NCBI RefSeq assembly: GCF_002105755.1
Contig: NZ_CP020821.1
Coordinates: forward strand, 2,666,001-2,730,000
Source of the DNA: Mycobacterium colombiense CECT 3035
Lineage (GTDB): Bacteria > Actinomycetota > Actinomycetes > Mycobacteriales > Mycobacteriaceae
Direction: 5' to 3'
DNA length: 64,000 nt
Program-made: the position numbers and the translations under genes
Notes under the pieces: generated by a model
The model's input: only the letters and a program-made list of their open reading frames with translations
Database searches by the model: none
Told to the model about the DNA's origin: nothing
Part shown: one piece after another, positions 1 through 11,965 of the stretch
Layout of the letters: each line of letters begins with the position of its first letter
How positions within the stretch are numbered: the first letter of the stretch is position 1

Positions 1-534
1 ACCACGGGATTGAGTGACTTCTCGCGGGTCTCCAAGAACGACCCGCGGCTGGTGGCGTACGCCGATTGTGACGAAGCCAACTCGGCGATCGGCGTCGCCG
101 TCGCCGTGGGTCAGCCGGACGAGAAGCTCACGGGTGTGTTGCGGCAGATCCAGAACGACTTGTTCGACGCCGGCGCGGATCTGTCGACGCCGGTGGTCGA
201 CAACCCCGAGTATCCGCCGCTGCGGGTCACCCAGCCCTACATCGATCGGCTCGAAAAATGGTGTGACACATATAACGAGCCGCTGCCGAAGCTGAATTCG
301 TTTGTGCTGCCCGGTGGTTCGCCATTGTCGGCGTTGCTGCACGTCGCCCGCACCGTGGTACGTCGAGCCGAGCGGTCGGCGTGGGCGGCCATCGACTCCG
401 CGCCCGGGCAGGTCAACGTCCTGCCGGCGAAGTACCTGAACCGCCTGTCGGATCTGCTGTTCATCCTGTCGCGCGTGGCCAACCCCGACGGGGACGTGTT
501 GTGGAAACCCGGCGGCGAGAACGCCGGCACGTAG
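1..534 (+). CDS. Cob(I)alamin adenosyltransferase, PduO type (5' end outside window)
   Basis: It transfers adenosine from ATP to cob(I)alamin to make coenzyme B12, in the cytoplasm. The frame is open from the first base (reading T-T-G-L-S-D-F) with no start in the window, so the N-terminus lies upstream; the TTG at position 10 is a leucine codon, not the start. Family signatures are the segment QNDLFDAGADLSTP and the C-terminal helix FVLPGGSPLSALLHVARTVV followed by RRAER, which carries the Arg/Glu residues of the ATP site. It ends near LLFILSRVANPDGDVLW, typical of the family. It is the counterpart of M. tuberculosis Rv1314c. It converges on the DUF2550 gene with a 19-base gap. The insertion sequence found here in M. 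tuberculosis (Rv1313c) is absent. Confidence 0.93.
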   Translation, partial: TTGLSDFSRVSKNDPRLVAYADCDEANSAIGVAVAVGQPDEKLTGVLRQIQNDLFDAGADLSTPVVDNPEYPPLRVTQPYIDRLEKWCDTYNEPLPKLNSFVLPGGSPLSALLHVARTVVRRAERSAWAAIDSAPGQVNVLPAKYLNRLSDLLFILSRVANPDGDVLWKPGGENAGT

Positions 535-553
535 TGAGCGCGGCGGGCCCGCC

Positions 554-997
554 CTACAGGCTGCGCCGGCGTGACCGCGGTGACGGACGCGACTCCAGCC
601 AGGACAGGAACGCGGTCAACGCGCCCTTGTCGAAGGCGATCTCGTATCCGGACCTACGATCCTGGGTCGTGTCGCGTAGCTCGATGACGACGATCTCGTC
701 GGTCATGATGTCGAACTCGTCGCCGCGCGGCGCGCGCCGGGACACGATCTCCACGCCCCGCCGGCTCAGCCGCCGATCGGGCCACAGTCGCAGACTGGAA
801 AGCCGGTAGAACGCGGCTTCACCACCGCGGTAACGAATTACGCCGTGCCGCCAGCCGTGCCCACCGACCGCGGGAATGTCTCGCATGATCCCCGCGGTGC
901 CGCCCTGGCGCAGCTTCCAGAGCCGATAGCTCAGCCCGACGACGGCGCTGGCCAGCACGACGACGAGCACGACCATGCCGACCATGGGCGCGCTCAT
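554..997 (-). CDS. DUF2550 membrane-anchored protein (Rv1312-like)
   Basis: A 147-residue protein of unknown function, conserved in mycobacteria directly after the ATP synthase operon. One N-terminal transmembrane helix (about residues 5-25) is followed by RLWKLRQGG and a cytosolic globular domain with the pattern RYRGGEAAFYRLSSLR typical of DUF2550, ending in a basic tail. It starts 6 bases after the atpC stop, so it is probably the last gene of the atp operon. Any role in ATP synthase assembly is only suggested by position. Confidence 0.88.
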   Translation of the reverse strand: MSAPMVGMVVLVVVLASAVVGLSYRLWKLRQGGTAGIMRDIPAVGGHGWRHGVIRYRGGEAAFYRLSSLRLWPDRRLSRRGVEIVSRRAPRGDEFDIMTDEIVVIELRDTTQDRRSGYEIAFDKGALTAFLSWLESRPSPRSRRRSL

Positions 998-1003
998 CGG
1001 CGG

Positions 1004-1369
1004 TTAGTCGATCGCGCCGACGGCGCGCAATCTCGCGCGCCCTCTGGCGGCGATACGCGGATCGTCAGACTCAGCGGCCTCTCTGGCGGCGCTCTCGTCG
1101 ATCTCCGACTCGAACTCTGCGGATTCGGCCAGGATCGTCACCGATTCCTCAGTGACAGAAAGGAATCCACCGTCGACCGCGATACGCAGATCGTCTTCGC
1201 CCTCTCGTTCGACGCGCACCATTGCGTCGTCGACCAACTGACCCACCAGCGGGATGTGCCGCGGCATGATGCCGATCTCGCCGACGGTGGTGCGGGTGAA
1301 CAGAAACGTTGCTTCACCCGACCAGATCTTGCGGTCGACGGCGACTATCTCAACGTTCAATTCAGCCAT
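1004..1369 (-). CDS. atpC: ATP synthase F1 subunit epsilon
   Basis: This is the central-stalk subunit that couples proton flow to rotation and restrains ATP hydrolysis. At 121 residues it matches the short mycobacterial form. The N-terminal beta-sandwich is recognisable ([19 protein letters not shown], then [16 protein letters not shown]), and the C-terminal two-helix part is reduced and Ala/Glu rich. It lies 34 bases after atpD in the same operon. Confidence 0.96.
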   Translation of the reverse strand: MAELNVEIVAVDRKIWSGEATFLFTRTTVGEIGIMPRHIPLVGQLVDDAMVRVEREGEDDLRIAVDGGFLSVTEESVTILAESAEFESEIDESAAREAAESDDPRIAARGRARLRAVGAID

Positions 1370-1403
1370 GCCAAGAGCCTTTCAGAGCCTTTTCGCTCAC
1401 GCC

Positions 1404-2870
<1,467 letters not shown>

Positions 2871-3779
2871 CTACTTAGCGTCGGCGAGCGCGTTTGCGCC
2901 ACCGACGATTTCGCTGATCTCTTGGGTGATCTGGGCCTGCCGCTCGCGGTTCGCCATCAGCGTGAGCTCTTTGATCAGGTCATCCGCGTTGTCCGTCGCG
3001 GACTTCATCGCCCGCTGCCGCGACGCGAGCTCCGATGCCGCCGATTCGAGTAGCGCCGCGTAAACCCGGGTCGTCACATACCGCGGCAGCAGTGCCTCGA
3101 AAAGCGTTGTCGCGTCCGGCTCGAACGAGTACAAGGTGTGCAGTTCGTCGGTCTCCTCGACGTATTCCACGACCAGCGGAGCGATGCGGTGGGCAACCGC
3201 GGCCTGCGACATCATCGACTTGAACTCCGAGTAGACGATGTGCAGCTCGTCGACGCCCTGCCCGTCCTGTGACTCGTCGTCCCCCGTGCCGGCCATGAAG
3301 GCCTCGACCAAAGTGGACGCGATCTCCGCGGCGTTCTCATATGAGGGTTGCTCGGAGAATCCGGTCCACGATTCCGTGATATCCCAGTTGCGGAACTTGA
3401 AGTAGTTCAGCGCCTTTCGGCCCACCGTGTAGACAACCGGCGTCTTGCCCTCCTGCCGCAGCAGGGAGAACAGCTCCTCGGAGCGACGGAAGATGCTCGA
3501 GTTGTACGCGCCGCACAGGCCACGGTCCGAGGACACCACCAGGATGCCGGCCCGCTTCGGCTCGTCGCGCTCCACCAGCAGCGGGTGATCCAGCGCGGCT
3601 TCCGAGGAGAGCGTGGTGAGCATCGAGGTGATCTGGAATGCGTAGGGCCGTGCGGATTCCAACCGGGCCTGCGCCTTACCGATGCGCGAGGTCGCGATCA
3701 TCTCCTGGGCCTTGGTGATCTTCTTGATCGACCCTGCCGAACGGATCCGGCCGCGTAGTTCGCGAAGTGTTGCAGCCAT
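2871..3779 (-). CDS. atpG: ATP synthase F1 subunit gamma
   Basis: Rotor shaft of F1. The 302-residue protein has the N-terminal coiled-coil helix ([19 protein letters not shown]) and the C-terminal helix ([18 protein letters not shown]). Around residues 164-178 lies an extra loop, [15 protein letters not shown]. It corresponds to the mycobacteria-specific gamma loop, which is proposed in the literature to contact the c-ring side and help block ATP hydrolysis. It sits 6 bases downstream of atpA. Confidence 0.97.
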   Translation of the reverse strand: MAATLRELRGRIRSAGSIKKITKAQEMIATSRIGKAQARLESARPYAFQITSMLTTLSSEAALDHPLLVERDEPKRAGILVVSSDRGLCGAYNSSIFRRSEELFSLLRQEGKTPVVYTVGRKALNYFKFRNWDITESWTGFSEQPSYENAAEIASTLVEAFMAGTGDDESQDGQGVDELHIVYSEFKSMMSQAAVAHRIAPLVVEYVEETDELHTLYSFEPDATTLFEALLPRYVTTRVYAALLESAASELASRQRAMKSATDNADDLIKELTLMANRERQAQITQEISEIVGGANALADAK

Positions 3780-3785
3780 TCGTCG

Positions 3786-5465
3786 CTACTTCTTGTCCTT
3801 GCCGGAGGCCTTGGAATCCTGCTTGTCCTTCGGCTTCTCCTTCTTGACCTGCACCGACTCCTTCGCGAGGTCTTCCTCGTCCAGGGCCTCGACGTGTTCG
3901 TCGGGCACGACCGATCCCCCGCCGGTGGCCGCGAAGCCCTTCTTGAAGTTGTTGATGATCTCGGTGAGCTGGTTCTCGCCCTCTTCCGAAAGCTTTCCGC
4001 TGTCGCGGACGCCGGCCAGGAACTTCTCTTCCGAGGCCCGCATGTGGTCCAGCAGCTCGGTCTCGAAGCGCCGGACGTCCTCGACGGGCACCGAGTCCAG
4101 GTGACCGCCGGTGCCCAGGAAGATCGAAACCACCTGCTCCTCAACCGGCATGGGCTGGTACTGCGGCTGCTTGAGCAGCTCGACCAGGCGTTCACCGCGC
4201 TCCAGCTGCGCCTTGGACGTCGCGTCCAGGTCCGAGGCGAACGCGGCGAACGACTCCAGCTCGCGGTACTGCGACAAGTCCAACCGCAGCGAGCCCGCGA
4301 CCTCCTTCATCGCCTTGATCTGCGCGGCACCACCCACGCGGGATACCGACACACCGACGTTGATGGCGGGCCGCACACCCTGGTTGAACAGGTCGGACTC
4401 CAGGAAGCACTGCCCGTCGGTGATGGAGATGACGTTGGTCGGGATATAGGCGGAGATGTCGTTGGCCTTGGTCTCGATGATCGGCAGCCCGGTCAGTGAC
4501 CCACCACCGAGTTCGTCGGACAGCTTCGCGCAGCGCTCCAGCAGCCGCGAGTGCAGGTAGAACACGTCGCCGGGGTAGGCCTCGCGACCCGGCGGGCGAC
4601 GCAGCAGCAATGAGATCGCCCGGTACGCCTCGGCCTGCTTGCTCAGGTCGTCGAAGACGATCAGCACGTGCTTGCCGTCGTACATCCAGTGCTGGGCGAT
4701 CGCCGAACCGGTGTACGGCGCAAGCCATTTGAACCCGGCCGAGTCGGATGCCGGCGCCGCGACGATGGTGGTGTAGTCCATCGCGCCGCCCTCTTCCAGC
4801 GCGCGCCGGACGGAGGCGATCGTGGTGCCCTTCTGGCCGATGGCCACGTACACGCAGCGCACCTGCTTGCGCTCGTCACCGCTCTCCCAGTTCTCCCGCT
4901 GGTTGAGGATGGTGTCGACGCAGACGGCGGTCTTGCCGGTCTTGCGGTCGCCGATGATCAGCTGTCGCTGGCCGCGACCGATCGGGGTCATCGCGTCGAT
5001 GGCCTTGATACCGGTCTGCAGCGGCTCGCTCACGCTCTGGCGCTGCACCACCGACGGCGCCTGGATTTCCAGCGCGCGGCGGATGTCGGTGTCGATGTCG
5101 CCGCGGCCGTCGATCGGCTGGCCGAGCGGGTTGACGACGCGGCCCAGGAAGGCGTCGCCGACGGGGACGGACAAGACTTCGCCGGTGCGCTTGACCTGCT
5201 GTCCCTCTTCGATCTTTTCGAAGTCACCCAGGATCACCGCGCCGACGCTGTGCTCGTCGAGGTTCAGGGCAACGCCGAGGACGCCGCCGGGGAACTCGAG
5301 CAGCTCCTGGGTCATGACCGAGGGCAAGCCTTCGACGTGCGCGATGCCGTCCCCGGCGTCGACGACGGTACCGACCTCTTCCCTAGCGGTGTCGGACGTA
5401 AAAGAGCCTACGTACTCCTCGATGGCGCTCTGGATGTCATCAGCGGAGATTGTCAACTCGGCCAT
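3786..5465 (-). CDS. atpA: ATP synthase F1 subunit alpha
   Basis: Non-catalytic nucleotide-binding subunit. The start is set at the ATG at 5465 ([14 protein letters not shown]), which agrees with mycobacterial AtpA; a longer open frame upstream is not used. Its 559 residues include the P-loop GDRKTGKT at about 172-179. A charged C-terminal tail (about residue 515 onward, ending [13 protein letters not shown]) goes beyond the E. coli length. This tail is the mycobacterial alpha extension reported to suppress ATP hydrolysis. The gap to the upstream b-delta gene is 52 bases. Confidence 0.97.
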   Translation of the reverse strand: MAELTISADDIQSAIEEYVGSFTSDTAREEVGTVVDAGDGIAHVEGLPSVMTQELLEFPGGVLGVALNLDEHSVGAVILGDFEKIEEGQQVKRTGEVLSVPVGDAFLGRVVNPLGQPIDGRGDIDTDIRRALEIQAPSVVQRQSVSEPLQTGIKAIDAMTPIGRGQRQLIIGDRKTGKTAVCVDTILNQRENWESGDERKQVRCVYVAIGQKGTTIASVRRALEEGGAMDYTTIVAAPASDSAGFKWLAPYTGSAIAQHWMYDGKHVLIVFDDLSKQAEAYRAISLLLRRPPGREAYPGDVFYLHSRLLERCAKLSDELGGGSLTGLPIIETKANDISAYIPTNVISITDGQCFLESDLFNQGVRPAINVGVSVSRVGGAAQIKAMKEVAGSLRLDLSQYRELESFAAFASDLDATSKAQLERGERLVELLKQPQYQPMPVEEQVVSIFLGTGGHLDSVPVEDVRRFETELLDHMRASEEKFLAGVRDSGKLSEEGENQLTEIINNFKKGFAATGGGSVVPDEHVEALDEEDLAKESVQVKKEKPKDKQDSKASGKDKK

Positions 5466-5517
5466 GGCTTTTCGTCTTCCTACTTGATCTTGGTTCGCGT
5501 GGGGTTGTGATGAATTG

Positions 5518-6858
5518 TCAGTCAGGCAATTGAGCCTGGGCAGCGGCAAGTCGAGAAGCGAGCGTCCCGTCGATCACTTCGTCGGCCACGGAGATGAGCA
5601 GGCCGCCCAGTAGTTCGGCATCGATCTGCAGCTGCACCGCCACGGTGTGACCGTAGATGCGGCCGAGCACCTCGACGAGACGAGACCGCTGGTCGTCGCT
5701 GAGTTCGGCCGCCGCACTGACCTGGGCGACGATCTCGCCGCGACGAGCCACGGCGACTTGTGTCAAGAACTGAACGGCCTCCTCGGCCGGCTGGCCTCGC
5801 AGCAGTTCGACCGTCTGGCTCAGCAGCGCAGTCACAATGGGGTTGACCCTGCCGCTTGCGCTGTCAAGCACCTTGCGCAACAACGCGACTCGCCCTTCCA
5901 CCGGAACGGAGTAGTCGCCCAAGAGGATGGAAAGTCGCGGCTGCGCGTCGAGGATGCGGGAGAACCTGAACAGCTGTTCTTCGACCTCGTCGACTTTGTC
6001 CTCACGTTCGGCGACTTCGAGCAACGCCTGCCGCGACACGTGCTCGATACCGTCGATGAGGTCGGAGTTGGCCGACCATCGCTCCGATACCGCCGAGCGC
6101 AGCACGTCGAGCGTGGCGTCGCCGACCTTGCCGGAGAGCAGCCGCTCGATCAGCTTCACCCTAGGGGTCGCGTCCTCGGCGGGCACGGTGAGATACCGCG
6201 TGACGACGATCTCGCGGTCCAGCATCTGGGCAACCTCTACCAGCTCACTGGAGAGACTTGAAAGCGCTTTGCTGTCAAGGTCATTGGCTATGACGCTGAA
6301 CTTGTCCGACAGGTTGGCCAGCGCGACGCGACTCGACGAGCGCATCTTGGTCATCAACGGGTACTGGACGTCGGCCGCCGCCGGCGCCATCTCGTCGAGC
6401 TCGTCGAGGAACCTGTCGACGGTGGCCGACTGCTGTTTGGCGTCGGCGACGTAGTTGCGCACCAACTCGCCCGCCTGACGCACCGCTTCGTGGCCGAGTT
6501 CCAACCGGAGCTGTCGGCTCAGCTGGGTGCGCAAGAGATCGACCTGGCGGCTGCCCTGCAGGCTGATGCGTTCGGACTCGACATCCGCCTGGGCCCGCAA
6601 CTGCTCGACGATGCGGCCCGCGTCGGTCTGGGCCTCCGCGACGACGCGTTCGCCCTCCGTCTTTGCGTCTTCCACGGCCTTGCTGTGCGCCGTGGTGGAC
6701 TCGGTCAGCCGATCACTCGCCGTTGCCGCATCTTTCAGCTGCTGGCGCACGGCGTCCTGCCGCGCGGCCATCAGCCGACGCACTGGCGGCACGACGTAAC
6801 GCACCACCAGGAACACGATGGCCGCAAAGCCCACCAACTGGCCGATGAAAGTCGACAT
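5518..6858 (-). CDS. atpFH: ATP synthase fused b-delta subunit
   Basis: A 446-residue fusion characteristic of mycobacteria. The N-terminal b-like part has one transmembrane helix ([20 protein letters not shown]) and a long charged helix rich in Ala/Glu/Arg to about residue 165. The rest is the delta (OSCP) domain that caps F1, ending with the conserved [20 protein letters not shown]. It forms the peripheral stalk with the separate b subunit. It starts 6 bases after the atpF stop. The gene is named atpH in M. tuberculosis annotations. Confidence 0.97.
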   Translation of the reverse strand: MSTFIGQLVGFAAIVFLVVRYVVPPVRRLMAARQDAVRQQLKDAATASDRLTESTTAHSKAVEDAKTEGERVVAEAQTDAGRIVEQLRAQADVESERISLQGSRQVDLLRTQLSRQLRLELGHEAVRQAGELVRNYVADAKQQSATVDRFLDELDEMAPAAADVQYPLMTKMRSSSRVALANLSDKFSVIANDLDSKALSSLSSELVEVAQMLDREIVVTRYLTVPAEDATPRVKLIERLLSGKVGDATLDVLRSAVSERWSANSDLIDGIEHVSRQALLEVAEREDKVDEVEEQLFRFSRILDAQPRLSILLGDYSVPVEGRVALLRKVLDSASGRVNPIVTALLSQTVELLRGQPAEEAVQFLTQVAVARRGEIVAQVSAAAELSDDQRSRLVEVLGRIYGHTVAVQLQIDAELLGGLLISVADEVIDGTLASRLAAAQAQLPD

Positions 6859-6864
6859 ACGTAA

Positions 6865-7395
6865 TTACCGTCCGGATGTCTTGGTTGCGGATGAGGTCGC
6901 GGCGGCGGGGGCGACGTCGACGCCGAGGATTCGACTGGCCAACGTCGCCGACATGGACGCCACGTTGGCACGCAGATCCAGTTCCACGGCGTCCCTCTCC
7001 CGCTTCAATTGCTCGGATGCCATTTGCAACGTCGACATCACCTGCTGTTCGGCACGGGCGCGCGCGTCTTCGACCACCTTACGACCTTCGGCGCGGGCGT
7101 TGTCGCGCAACGACGACGCCTGAACCCGCGCTTCGGTCAGCGCTTCTTCGTAGTCGGCCTTGGCCGCGTCGAACTGCTCGGCCGCCTTCTTGTTGTCGGC
7201 AGCCGTCTTGGCGACCATGGCGTCGCGCTCGCGCAACACCCTCATCACCGGCGGCACAACGAATGTGCCGATGACGGCCAGCACGATCAGGAAGATGGCC
7301 AGCACGAAGAAGAAGGTGCCGTTCGGAACGAGGAAGTTGTTGCCCTCGGCCACCGCCTGGCTGGATGCCAGAACGCTCAGACTCGCGTCACCCAT
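6865..7395 (-). CDS. atpF: ATP synthase F0 subunit b
   Basis: A peripheral-stalk subunit of 176 residues. A hydrophobic helix follows [20 protein letters not shown] (about residues 18-45). After it comes [22 protein letters not shown] and a long charged coiled coil, which pairs with the b-like half of the b-delta fusion. It is 9 bases downstream of atpE in the operon. Confidence 0.97.
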   Translation of the reverse strand: MGDASLSVLASSQAVAEGNNFLVPNGTFFFVLAIFLIVLAVIGTFVVPPVMRVLRERDAMVAKTAADNKKAAEQFDAAKADYEEALTEARVQASSLRDNARAEGRKVVEDARARAEQQVMSTLQMASEQLKRERDAVELDLRANVASMSATLASRILGVDVAPAAATSSATKTSGR

Positions 7396-7404
7396 CGCAG
7401 CGGA

Positions 7405-7716
<312 letters not shown>

Positions 7717-7737
7717 TCAAAACAATTCGTGATCGCC

Positions 7738-8496
7738 TCAGTCATGGTGATCCTCGATCTCCATGGCCTGACTGAAGTACAAGATGGTCAGAATCGAGAA
7801 GATGAAGGCCTGGATCGCCCCGACGAACAGGTCGAAGGCCTTCCAGATCGCGTTCGGCGCCCACATGATGTACGGCGGGAACAGCGCGATCAGTGCCACG
7901 AGGATGCCGCCGGCGAAGATGTTGCCGAAGAGTCGCAGAGACAACGAGATCGGCTTGGCGAGCTCTTCGACCAGGTTGATCGGCGCCAGGAAAGCCACGT
8001 GGCCTTTGAGGACGGCCAGCGGGTGTCCGACGACGCCGCGGCGCCAGATTCCCGCCACGTGGTAGCAGACGAACACGAAGAGGGCCAGCGCCAGAACGTA
8101 ATTGATGTCCGCGGCCGCCGACTTCAGCAGCTCGGTGGTGTGCCCCGACTTGTCGGTGTACTGCAGCGGCAGCACCGACAACCAGTTGGAGATCAGGATG
8201 AACACGAAGATGGTGACGGCCAGCGGCAACACGAACGGCGCGATCCGCATGCCGACCGCACTCTCGATCTGGTCGCGCATCTGAACCGTGATCGCTTCCC
8301 AGAACAGCTGAACGCCGCTGGGCACCCCGGTGGAGGTGATCTTGGCGCGCAGGAAGAAGGCCAGTGCCAGCACGATCACCGCAGCGATCCCGGTCGCCAG
8401 GATCGTGTCGGTGTTGACGGTCATACCCAGCCACTTGGCGTGGGTGTGCTCGCCGACCTCGATCGCGGCCTCGGCCAGGAACGTCGTCTCAGGCAT
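7738..8496 (-). CDS. atpB: ATP synthase F0 subunit a
   Basis: Membrane subunit that forms the proton half-channels against the c-ring. The start is taken at the ATG at 8496 ([20 protein letters not shown]), as in M. tuberculosis, with GGAAGGAA upstream; a longer in-frame opening is not used. Its 252 residues hold five to six hydrophobic helices and the conserved [20 protein letters not shown], with the essential arginine (SLRLFGN). It overlaps the atpI stop by 8 bases, so the two are translationally coupled. Confidence 0.97.
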   Translation of the reverse strand: MPETTFLAEAAIEVGEHTHAKWLGMTVNTDTILATGIAAVIVLALAFFLRAKITSTGVPSGVQLFWEAITVQMRDQIESAVGMRIAPFVLPLAVTIFVFILISNWLSVLPLQYTDKSGHTTELLKSAAADINYVLALALFVFVCYHVAGIWRRGVVGHPLAVLKGHVAFLAPINLVEELAKPISLSLRLFGNIFAGGILVALIALFPPYIMWAPNAIWKAFDLFVGAIQAFIFSILTILYFSQAMEIEDHHD

Positions 8497-8983
8497 CGGT
8501 GGGGTTCCTTCCTTCCGTTCCTTCCGATCCTGCGACCGCGCCGCCTTCGGCGGCGTCCGAAGACTCCGCCCAGTCACCGGCGCGCAGCTTCTTCCACACC
8601 GGAAGCGCTGTCGAGGCGACGAGTAGGACCTGGAAAATCGCCAAGCCGAACAAGACTCCGAGGCCGGCGGGCCGAAATACGTAGGCGATGATCAGCCCGA
8701 GGATGGTCATGAGGGCCAGCCGGGACGCCGAGTTGACCGCCATCGACCGTTTCAGCGGGTGGTCCTTGGCGGTGATCGATTCAACCGAGCGACGCACCAG
8801 CACCGCGTTGAGCAAACCCAGGAGAAGCCCGACGCCGAAGAAGACTCCGACCATCGGGTGTCCGGACAGTCCGGCGGCGAGCACCGCCACCGCCGTGATG
8901 GCAACGCTGATCACGAAGAGCCGAACCGGACGGAAAGCAACAGAGGGAAACACCAACGGCGCGTCCTGCGCTGGTGTCGTCAC
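8489..8983 (-). CDS. atpI: ATP synthase protein I-like membrane protein (Rv1303-like)
   Basis: First gene of the atp operon, encoding 164 residues. Four hydrophobic segments fit a small integral membrane protein: [52 protein letters not shown] and [18 protein letters not shown] polar Glu/Ser/Gly-rich tail follows. AtpI-type proteins are thought to help c-ring assembly, and the assignment here rests on position and topology. The start is the GTG at 8983. It overlaps atpB by 8 bases. Confidence 0.85.
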   Translation of the reverse strand: MTTPAQDAPLVFPSVAFRPVRLFVISVAITAVAVLAAGLSGHPMVGVFFGVGLLLGLLNAVLVRRSVESITAKDHPLKRSMAVNSASRLALMTILGLIIAYVFRPAGLGVLFGLAIFQVLLVASTALPVWKKLRAGDWAESSDAAEGGAVAGSEGTEGRNPTDA

Positions 8984-9110
8984 TGCAGCACCTCAATCCC
9001 AGGTTGATAAACGGGAACCCCCCGACCGACTGATCGGTGGCCCGCCGAGCGTATCGCACGTCACAGTTGAATCACCCAAGGGGTATCTCCCTAGGCCGGT
9101 CTTGAACCAG

Positions 9111-9136
9111 CCCGATCGGATTAGCCTCCGATGGGC
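9111..9136. other. Hairpin between wecA and the atp operon
   Basis: The 214-base gap between the wecA stop and the atpI start contains a perfect 6-bp stem (ATCGGA / TCCGAT, 6-base loop), extended by CCC/GGG across a bulged G. There is no T-run on either side, so a classical intrinsic terminator is not supported. It could be a weak or Rho-assisted terminator or a leader structure. The rest of the gap should hold the atp operon promoter, but no convincing -35/-10 pair could be picked. Confidence 0.35.
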
Positions 9137-9197
9137 CCGTCGCCTGCACGGCTTTTTGGGGTTCTACCAGCACCGTACCACATCGTGGAGCCCACTA

Positions 9198-10388
9198 CTA
9201 CTCCTCGTCGTAGTACTCGTCCCGACGCCGCAACAGCGGGATCGCCGTCGCGATACCGGCCACCACGATCGCACCCAGCATCACCGCGGCCGTATCACGG
9301 GGACGGAAAAAGATCGTGCTGGCGGCGCCGAACGCAACGATCCCCACCCACAGATAGATCAGCAACACCACCCGCCGGTGCGAGTGACCGATCTGCAGCA
9401 ACCGGTGATGCAGGTGCATCTTGTCGGGGCTGAACGCACTGCGGCCCGCGCGGGTGCGGCGCACGATCGCCAGCAGCAAATCGAGCATCGGCACGAAGAT
9501 GACCGCGGCCACCAACAGGAAGGGCGACAACAGGACAAACACGTCCCGGGCTCCGTAGGCATTCTGCGAGACCGGGCCCGCCGCCGTCGTCGACGCGGCC
9601 GAGAGCATCAGACCGATCAGCATCGAACCGGAGTCGCCCATGAAGATCTTGGCGCGATGGAAGTTGTGCGGCAGAAAGCCCAGACAGGCCCCGGCCAGCA
9701 CCACCGAGATCACCGCCGGCGGATAGAACAGGACGTCACCGCCGTGGTCACGTAGCAGCCCGACCGAGAACATGCAGATGGCGAGCGCGGTGATCAGCCC
9801 GAGCCCGGCCGCCAGGCCGTCGAGCCCGTCGACGAAGTTCATCGCGTTGACGACCGACACGGTCAGCGCGAGGGTCAGCAGGATCGACGACGCCTGGTCG
9901 AGCACGATGGTGCCGACGCCGCCGATGGGAATGTAGAGGACGCTCCACGCCACGCCCATCGTGACCAGCACGCTGGCCGCGGTGATCTGACCGGCGAACT
10001 TGGTCAGCGCGTCGAGGCCCCAGCGGTCGTCGATGAGGCCGATGCCCATGATGACGGCGCCGGCCACCAGGACCGCGGGCATACCGGTCGAGTAGACGAA
10101 CCCACGCGTGAGCGCCGGAAGTTGGGACGCCAGAAACACGGCCGTGATGACGCCGAGAAACATCGCCAACCCACCCATCCGGGGGGTCGGCGTCACGTGG
10201 ACGTCGCGTTCGCGCGGATACGCGACCGCGCCCAGCCGGGTGGCCAGCACCCGCACCGGTCCGGTCGCGAAGTACGTGATGATCGCCGCGGTCAACCCCA
10301 CCAGCGCCAACTCACGAAGCGGAACGCCGGCGCCGCGGTCGCCCAGCGCGAGCAAACCACCGGCAAGGTTGGTCACGTCGCTGGACAT
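9198..10388 (-). CDS. wecA: Decaprenyl-phosphate GlcNAc-1-phosphate transferase
   Basis: This polytopic membrane enzyme (Rfe/WecA, MraY superfamily) transfers GlcNAc-1-phosphate to decaprenyl phosphate. That is the first step of the linker joining arabinogalactan to peptidoglycan. The start is placed at the ATG at 10388 (SSDVTNLAGGLLAL); the frame stays open further upstream only because it overlaps the 3' part of the frameshifted sua5 gene. The 396 residues include the catalytic motifs GIGLIDDRWGLD, NAMNFVDGLDGLAAG and HHRLLQIGHSHRR, plus IFMGDSGSM, with about ten or eleven hydrophobic helices. It is the counterpart of Rv1302. Confidence 0.94.
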   Translation of the reverse strand: MSSDVTNLAGGLLALGDRGAGVPLRELALVGLTAAIITYFATGPVRVLATRLGAVAYPRERDVHVTPTPRMGGLAMFLGVITAVFLASQLPALTRGFVYSTGMPAVLVAGAVIMGIGLIDDRWGLDALTKFAGQITAASVLVTMGVAWSVLYIPIGGVGTIVLDQASSILLTLALTVSVVNAMNFVDGLDGLAAGLGLITALAICMFSVGLLRDHGGDVLFYPPAVISVVLAGACLGFLPHNFHRAKIFMGDSGSMLIGLMLSAASTTAAGPVSQNAYGARDVFVLLSPFLLVAAVIFVPMLDLLLAIVRRTRAGRSAFSPDKMHLHHRLLQIGHSHRRVVLLIYLWVGIVAFGAASTIFFRPRDTAAVMLGAIVVAGIATAIPLLRRRDEYYDEE

Positions 10389-10435
10389 CACCGAGACCGT
10401 ACTGGACAAACCTGGCACCTCGACAACCGCTCCAG

Positions 10436-11094
10436 TCAGGCCGGGGCGGTCAGGCTTTCCGGATCGACGGCGAGCACTTCGGCGATCCGCTCCGCGCTGA
10501 CCGGGCCCGGTCGCAGAATGCGCGGCGCGGCCCCAGTCAGGTCGACGATGGTCGAGGCGGCCCCCTGCTCGGCCGGCCCGCCTCCAGATAGACGTCCACC
10601 AGATCGCCGAGCTGGCTGCGCGCCTCGCCGGCATCCACGGCCGCCGGATGGCCGGAGACGTTGGCACTGGACACCGCCAGGGGCCCGACCTCACGCAACA
10701 GTTCGATGGCCACCGGATGCAGCGGCATGCGCAGCATCACGGTGCCGCGGGCGTCACCGAGATCCCACTGCAACGACGGCGCCTGGCTGACCACGAGGCT
10801 CAACGCGCCCGGCCAGAAGGCGCGGATCAGGTCGCGGGCCCCGTCCGGCATGGTGTAGACGAGCCCCTCGATGGTGTGCCAGGAGCCGACCAGCACCCCC
10901 ACCGGCATGTCGCGCCCCCGGCCCTTGGCCGACAGCAAGGCGGAGACCGCGGCGCTGTTGAACGCGTCGGCGCCGATGCCGTACACGGTGTCGGTGGGCA
11001 TCACGACCAGCCGGCCGCCCTTGAGCGCGCCGGCCGCCGCGGCGATTCCGAGTGAGCGCTGACCGGGATCCGCACAGTCGAAGACCTCACTCAT
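10436..11094 (-). pseudogene. Threonylcarbamoyl-AMP synthase (Sua5/YrdC), apparent frameshift
   Basis: The enzyme makes threonylcarbamoyl-adenylate for the t6A37 modification of ANN-decoding tRNAs and is usually essential. The N-terminal 168 residues are a normal YrdC domain (MPTDTVYGIGADAFN, LLSAKGRGRDMPVGVLV, PLAVSSANVSGHPAA). After VDVYLEAG the frame runs into 17 unrelated residues and a stop at 10537. The other frame continues exactly where the family should, with PAEQGAASTIVDLTGAAPRI then LRPGPVSAERIAEVLAVD, and stops at 10436. Restoring one base in the C run at about 10577-10579 gives 219 residues, close to Rv1301. This is either a real mutation removing the conserved STIVD/RPG segment or a sequencing error. 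It overlaps prmC by 8 bases. Confidence 0.85.
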
Positions 11095-11965
11095 GAGCGC
11101 CGCACTCCCCCGTGCTCGCTTTCCTGCGGGCCGTCACGAAGCGCGGCCGGCCGGTCAGGTCCGCGCGGGCCTGGACGTCGTCGAACGCTCCCGTGCGCTC
11201 GAACAATTTCGCCGTCTGCGCCGAGGTGGTGTCGTCGTGCTCGACGCCGATCAGCCCGTCCGGGCGCAGCCAGCGAGCGGCGAGGCTCACCAGGGGCGCG
11301 ATCACCGCCAAGCCGTCCGGGCCGCCGAAGACCGCCCGATGCGGATCATGTTGCGTGACTTCGGGATCCAGCACCGCACCGTCGGGAACATATGGCGGAT
11401 TGGCCACGACCATGTCGACCCGTCCGTCCAGTTCGCCGAGTAGCCCCGGCCGGCACGCCAGCTCCGTGACATCGGCGCGCAGCAGCTCGATCGCGGTGCC
11501 CCGCGCGTTGCGGCGCGCATACTCGAGCGCGGCGTCGGAGTTGTCGATCGCGATGATCCGCGCGGCCGGCAGGTGATGGGCCAGCGCCACGGCCAAAGCC
11601 CCCGAACCGGTGCACACGTCGACGATTAGGGGCCGGGGTGCAAGTTGTTGCGCGACAGCCCATTCCAGTAGGGCCTCGGTCTCGGGACGGGGTATGAAGA
11701 CCCCCGGCCCGACGCTCAGCGTCACGGGACCGAACGCCGCGGTCCCCACCAGATGTTGCAACGGCACGCGTTGCGAACGCGCGGCCACTACGTCGCGGTA
11801 GCGTCCGAGAAACTCCTCGCCGGGCGAGTCAAGCAGGGTCAGGCGCCCGCGGTCGGTTCCCGCCACATGGGCGGCCAGCTGTTCGGCATCCCAACGCGCG
11901 GAATCGATTCCCGCTTTGGCGAGCGTGGCCGCAGCATCGTCGATCGCGCGCCGCACGACGTTCAT
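11087..11965 (-). CDS. prmC: Peptide chain release factor N5-glutamine methyltransferase
   Basis: It methylates the glutamine of the GGQ motif in release factors (HemK family, Rv1300). The 292 residues comprise an N-terminal helical domain, then the SAM-binding motif [15 protein letters not shown] (about 115-129) and the catalytic NPPY at 189-192. It overlaps the stop of prfA, its substrate gene, by 4 bases (ATGA), which is a strong functional pairing. Confidence 0.95.
   Translation of the reverse strand: MNVVRRAIDDAAATLAKAGIDSARWDAEQLAAHVAGTDRGRLTLLDSPGEEFLGRYRDVVAARSQRVPLQHLVGTAAFGPVTLSVGPGVFIPRPETEALLEWAVAQQLAPRPLIVDVCTGSGALAVALAHHLPAARIIAIDNSDAALEYARRNARGTAIELLRADVTELACRPGLLGELDGRVDMVVANPPYVPDGAVLDPEVTQHDPHRAVFGGPDGLAVIAPLVSLAARWLRPDGLIGVEHDDTTSAQTAKLFERTGAFDDVQARADLTGRPRFVTARRKASTGECGAHE

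Noticed and set aside
9198..10694. A 498-residue version of WecA starting upstream at 10694
   Set aside because: The first 102 residues are low-complexity Arg/Ala/Gly sequence antisense to nothing and out of frame with the sua5 3' end; homology to Rfe starts just after ATG 10388.
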